Positions 6,309 through 8,457 of a DNA stretch of 8,457 nucleotides are shown here, one piece after another. Numbering within the stretch: position 1 is the first letter of the stretch; each line of letters opens with the position of its first letter. Position numbers and translations under genes: made by a program. The notes beneath the pieces are model-generated. The model was not told the DNA's origin and did not search any database. It saw nothing but the letters and a program-made list of their open reading frames with translations. The stretch is from Flavobacteriaceae bacterium (lineage in GTDB: Bacteria; Bacteroidota; Bacteroidia; Flavobacteriales; Flavobacteriaceae), in the NCBI GenBank assembly GCA_013042255.1, contig JABDQK010000274.1, positions 1 to 8,457 on the forward strand, given 5' to 3'.

Positions 6309-6333
6309 GGCGTTCAGTATTTATATTCTATCT

Positions 6334-6346
6334 CTTGTAAAACAAG
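6334..6346. repeat. short inverted repeat in the lipoprotein upstream region
   Basis: CTTGT-AAA-ACAAG is a perfect 5-bp-arm inverted repeat 26 bp upstream of the lipoprotein ATG, in the 125-bp divergent region shared with gpsA. It could be an operator or a leader hairpin. No TAnnTTTG element was found on the minus strand here, so the lipoprotein promoter is not located. Confidence 0.3.
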
Positions 6347-6407
6347 CATCGTGCCATTTGTTATATTTTATTGATTTTCAACTACTTACAAGCTATTGGT
6401 TTTTATT

Positions 6408-6415
6408 TACATTTG
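6408..6415 (+). promoter_or_regulatory. -7 promoter element for gpsA
   Basis: TACATTTG is an exact Bacteroidetes TAnnTTTG element. Its end is 18 bp before the gpsA ATG at 6434, so transcription would start near 6421 with a short leader. No convincing TTG lies at the right -33 distance; the TTG at 6396-6398 is too close. Confidence 0.5.
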
Positions 6416-6433
6416 CTCTATTAAAGAGATTAG

Positions 6434-7435
6434 ATGAATAAAGAGGTAAAAATTGCGGTATTAGGTGGGGGAAGCTGGGCAACAGCCATTGTAAAAATGT
6501 TTACTAAAAATCTTCCCAATGTAATATGGTATATGAGAAATACTGAAGCGATTGCATTTATTAAAAAGGAAAAACACAATCCCAACTATCTCACCTCTGT
6601 TGAGTTTAACCTTTCGCAGCTTACTCTTACAGATAGTATAGACCAGGCAGTTAGCCAGGCAGATATCCTCGTTTTTGCCATTCCTTCGGCCTTTTTGGAA
6701 TCTGAGTTACATAAATTGAGTGTGCCCCTGACTGACAAGATTATCTTTAGTGCTATCAAAGGGATTGTTCCCGAGAGCGGTAAAATCGTCGGAGAACATT
6801 TCCACGATAACTACGATATTCCATTTGAAAATATCGGGGTGATCACCGGCCCTTGTCATGCTGAAGAAGTAGCACTGGAAAGATTGTCCTACCTCACTAT
6901 TGCCAGTGCTGATAAGGACAAGGCTAAACTCATAGCAGATCAGCTCAGCAGCGAGCATATTAAAACTAAAATATCTGATGATATTATAGGAACAGAGTAC
7001 GCGGCGATGTTAAAAAATATCTATGCCCTGGCCGCCGGAATTGCCCATGGACTGGGTTATGGCGATAATTTCCAGAGTGTACTGATGAGCAATGCCATCC
7101 GCGAAATGAAACGCTATATCAAGCGGGTTCACAAAATGAAGCGTAATATCAACAATTCGGCCTATCTGGGTGATCTGCTGGTAACAGGGTATTCCACTTT
7201 CAGCCGGAACCGTATGTTTGGCAATATGATCGGAAAAGGGTATACGGTAAAAAGTGCTATGATGGAGATGAATATGGTGGCCGAAGGATACTATGCCGCC
7301 AAAAGTGCCTATGAGCAAAAAAATTCCTTTAAACGCAAAGTGCGTACTCCAATAATCGATACGGTTTACGGCATCCTTTACTTGAAGGAAAATGCAAGAA
7401 ATAGTTTTAAAAAACTGGCAGATCGATTAGACTAA
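6434..7435 (+). CDS. gpsA: NAD(P)+-dependent glycerol-3-phosphate dehydrogenase
   Basis: This cytoplasmic enzyme reduces dihydroxyacetone phosphate to sn-glycerol 3-phosphate, the backbone precursor of phospholipids. At 333 residues it has the normal family length. The N-terminal Rossmann fold has GGGSWATA (11-18), the GpsA form of the NAD(P)-binding loop. Further hallmarks are SAIKG (106-110) with K109, TGPCHAEEVA (138-147; usually GPS or GPT, here GPC) and LKNIYALAAGIAHGLGYGDN (193-212) with K194, the expected catalytic Lys. The glycerol-phosphate-binding segment DLLVTGYSTFSRNR (247-260) contains the conserved D247 and R258-N259. All key residues are present. The ATG follows a short leader from the TACATTTG element. 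The gene is divergent from the lipoprotein and convergent with glpD, which acts on the same substrate pair in the opposite direction. Confidence 0.96.
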   Translation: MNKEVKIAVLGGGSWATAIVKMFTKNLPNVIWYMRNTEAIAFIKKEKHNPNYLTSVEFNLSQLTLTDSIDQAVSQADILVFAIPSAFLESELHKLSVPLTDKIIFSAIKGIVPESGKIVGEHFHDNYDIPFENIGVITGPCHAEEVALERLSYLTIASADKDKAKLIADQLSSEHIKTKISDDIIGTEYAAMLKNIYALAAGIAHGLGYGDNFQSVLMSNAIREMKRYIKRVHKMKRNINNSAYLGDLLVTGYSTFSRNRMFGNMIGKGYTVKSAMMEMNMVAEGYYAAKSAYEQKNSFKRKVRTPIIDTVYGILYLKENARNSFKKLADRLD

Positions 7436-7450
7436 CTCCCTTTCTTAGTC
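7430..7450. repeat. inverted repeat spanning both the gpsA and glpD stop codons
   Basis: GACTAA (7430-7435) and TTAGTC (7445-7450) are perfect 6-bp arms around a 9-nt centre. Each arm is the final Asp codon plus TAA stop of its gene, read on opposite strands. The stem is AT-rich and lacks a clear U-tract, so it would be a weak bidirectional terminator at best. It may simply reflect both genes ending in Asp-TAA. Confidence 0.4.
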
Positions 7451-8457
7451 CCTGTCCAGAGAGAAATCACTATGTATTTTCAATTCATTATGGAGTAAAT
7501 CCCTCCATTCAACAACTGTTTTCTCATCTGCTTTGAGAAGTTTTTGTAATTCCCCCGACACTGCTTCCATGTACTTCCTTACACTGTGAATGTCAAAATA
7601 TAGCCTCCCTGTTCTCCTGATAAAAAAATCGAGTGGTGATTGTACCATTTCATACCTCACGCCAAACTGAAGCTCAGAAAGGATTAGACGTTCGGCATTC
7701 TCCTCCTCTTTTCGCTTCTTGTAGAAATCCAGGATCATCTCAGTTTGAACACCGTAGTTGGTGACAAGATACCAGGCATCATACCTGGCAAAACCATCCG
7801 GTTTTAAGCGTGAATAAACTTCCTCAATATATTTTCTTACGTGTTTGAACTTTTTAAAGTTACTCCCGCACAAGGCAATAGAATCAGTAGTGCACTCCTT
7901 TAATTTGGTCCCATTACCTTCTTCTATTCTTTTTACAATTCGATTCACCACGCGCTCAGCCATTTTACGATATCCCGTAAGTTTCCCTCCGGCGATACTA
8001 ATGAGTCCGGTATCTGAAGTAAATATCTCATCCTTTCGGGAAAGCTCAGATGCCGATTTTCCCTCTTCGTGGATCAGGGGACGTAAACCTGCCCAGGAAG
8101 ATTCAATATCCTCCATTCCCAATTCGATATCCGGAAACATATTATTCACGGCAGCGATCAGGTAGATGGCATCAGCCAAATCAGTCTCCACATTATCTTT
8201 ATCCGAATTGTAATTGGTATCTGTGGTTCCCACATAGGTTACTTTACCCCTTGGGATGGCGAAGATCATACGGCCGTCCGGGACATCGAAATACACCGAC
8301 TGTTTAACAGGAAGTTTCTCATGGGGAAATACCAGATGCACTCCTTTGGTAAGATGTAGTCGTTTCCCTTTCTTAGAGTGGTTAATACTCCTCAGCTCAT
8401 CCACCCAGGGACCAGCAGCATTGATTACGTGATCTGCTTTTATATCATGAGTATCCC
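7445..8457 (-). CDS. glpD: FAD-dependent glycerol-3-phosphate dehydrogenase, N-terminus cut by window edge
   Basis: A membrane-associated respiratory flavoenzyme that oxidises sn-glycerol 3-phosphate to dihydroxyacetone phosphate and passes electrons to quinone. The frame stays open to the window edge, and the segment before the valine at 8404 (DHVINAAGPWVDEL) is classic GlpD sequence, so the gene continues to the right. About 337 C-terminal residues are visible; the N-terminal FAD-binding GxGxxG region is missing. By visible residue, the hallmarks are KGVH (37-40), FAIPRGKVTYVGTTDT (65-80), SWAGLRPL (120-127) and SIAGGKLTGYRKMAE (153-167), which closes the FAD/substrate domain. From about 205 comes the helical C-terminal domain of the DAO family, with FGVRYEMVQSPLDFFIRRTGR. 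It faces gpsA tail to tail with a 9-bp gap. Whether it sits in a glycerol operon (glpK, glpF) cannot be seen. Confidence 0.95.
   Translation of the reverse strand, partial: DTHDIKADHVINAAGPWVDELRSINHSKKGKRLHLTKGVHLVFPHEKLPVKQSVYFDVPDGRMIFAIPRGKVTYVGTTDTNYNSDKDNVETDLADAIYLIAAVNNMFPDIELGMEDIESSWAGLRPLIHEEGKSASELSRKDEIFTSDTGLISIAGGKLTGYRKMAERVVNRIVKRIEEGNGTKLKECTTDSIALCGSNFKKFKHVRKYIEEVYSRLKPDGFARYDAWYLVTNYGVQTEMILDFYKKRKEEENAERLILSELQFGVRYEMVQSPLDFFIRRTGRLYFDIHSVRKYMEAVSGELQKLLKADEKTVVEWRDLLHNELKIHSDFSLDRD

Noticed and set aside
1..8457. CRISPR array, tRNA/rRNA, insertion sequence, attachment site or defence system
   Set aside because: No spaced repeat array, terminal inverted repeats, transposase or integrase reading frame, RNA-gene consensus or toxin-antitoxin pair was seen on either strand. 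Coding content is dominated by metabolic and transport genes.

Overview
The window looks like ordinary chromosome from a marine-type member of the Bacteroidetes, most likely a flavobacterium. Signs are the Bacteroidetes -7 promoter element TAnnTTTG in front of several genes, almost no Shine-Dalgarno sequences, a lipoprotein signal ending in SSC, moderate GC, and the protein style of GpsA, the carnosinase-like M20 peptidase and the TetR regulator. Nothing points to a phage, insertion sequence, CRISPR array, RNA gene or defence island.

Layout, left to right. (1) Positions 1-765 hold the 3' part of an M20 metallopeptidase gene on the + strand. (2) Positions 766-968 carry no intact gene but contain what looks like the decayed start of a small lipoprotein gene. 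(3) Positions 969-2637 form a small regulatory module. Two single-domain cupin genes form a minus-strand operon, and a TetR-family repressor gene is transcribed away from them. The 73-bp gap between the divergent starts holds a good promoter for the cupins and two near-identical 16-bp inverted repeats, one at each start, which are the probable TetR operators. (4) Convergent to tetR is a SulP anion transporter gene (TTG start), and behind it on the same strand a PhyH-type Fe(II)/2-oxoglutarate dioxygenase gene. (5) A strong minus-strand terminator separates these from an uncharacterised lipoprotein gene built from two copies of one domain and ending in a very basic tail. (6) Divergent from the lipoprotein is gpsA (NAD(P)+-dependent glycerol-3-phosphate dehydrogenase), which runs tail to tail into glpD (FAD-dependent glycerol-3-phosphate dehydrogenase), whose N-terminus lies beyond the right edge.

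Functional links. The tetR-cupin module looks self-contained and autoregulated. gpsA and glpD act on the same metabolite pair (dihydroxyacetone phosphate and sn-glycerol 3-phosphate) in opposite directions and end 9 bp apart inside one inverted repeat. No functional link is visible between the SulP transporter, the dioxygenase and the lipoprotein. No large undescribed system was found. The items most worth following up are the paired operators, the duplicated lipoprotein, and the gpsA/glpD junction.
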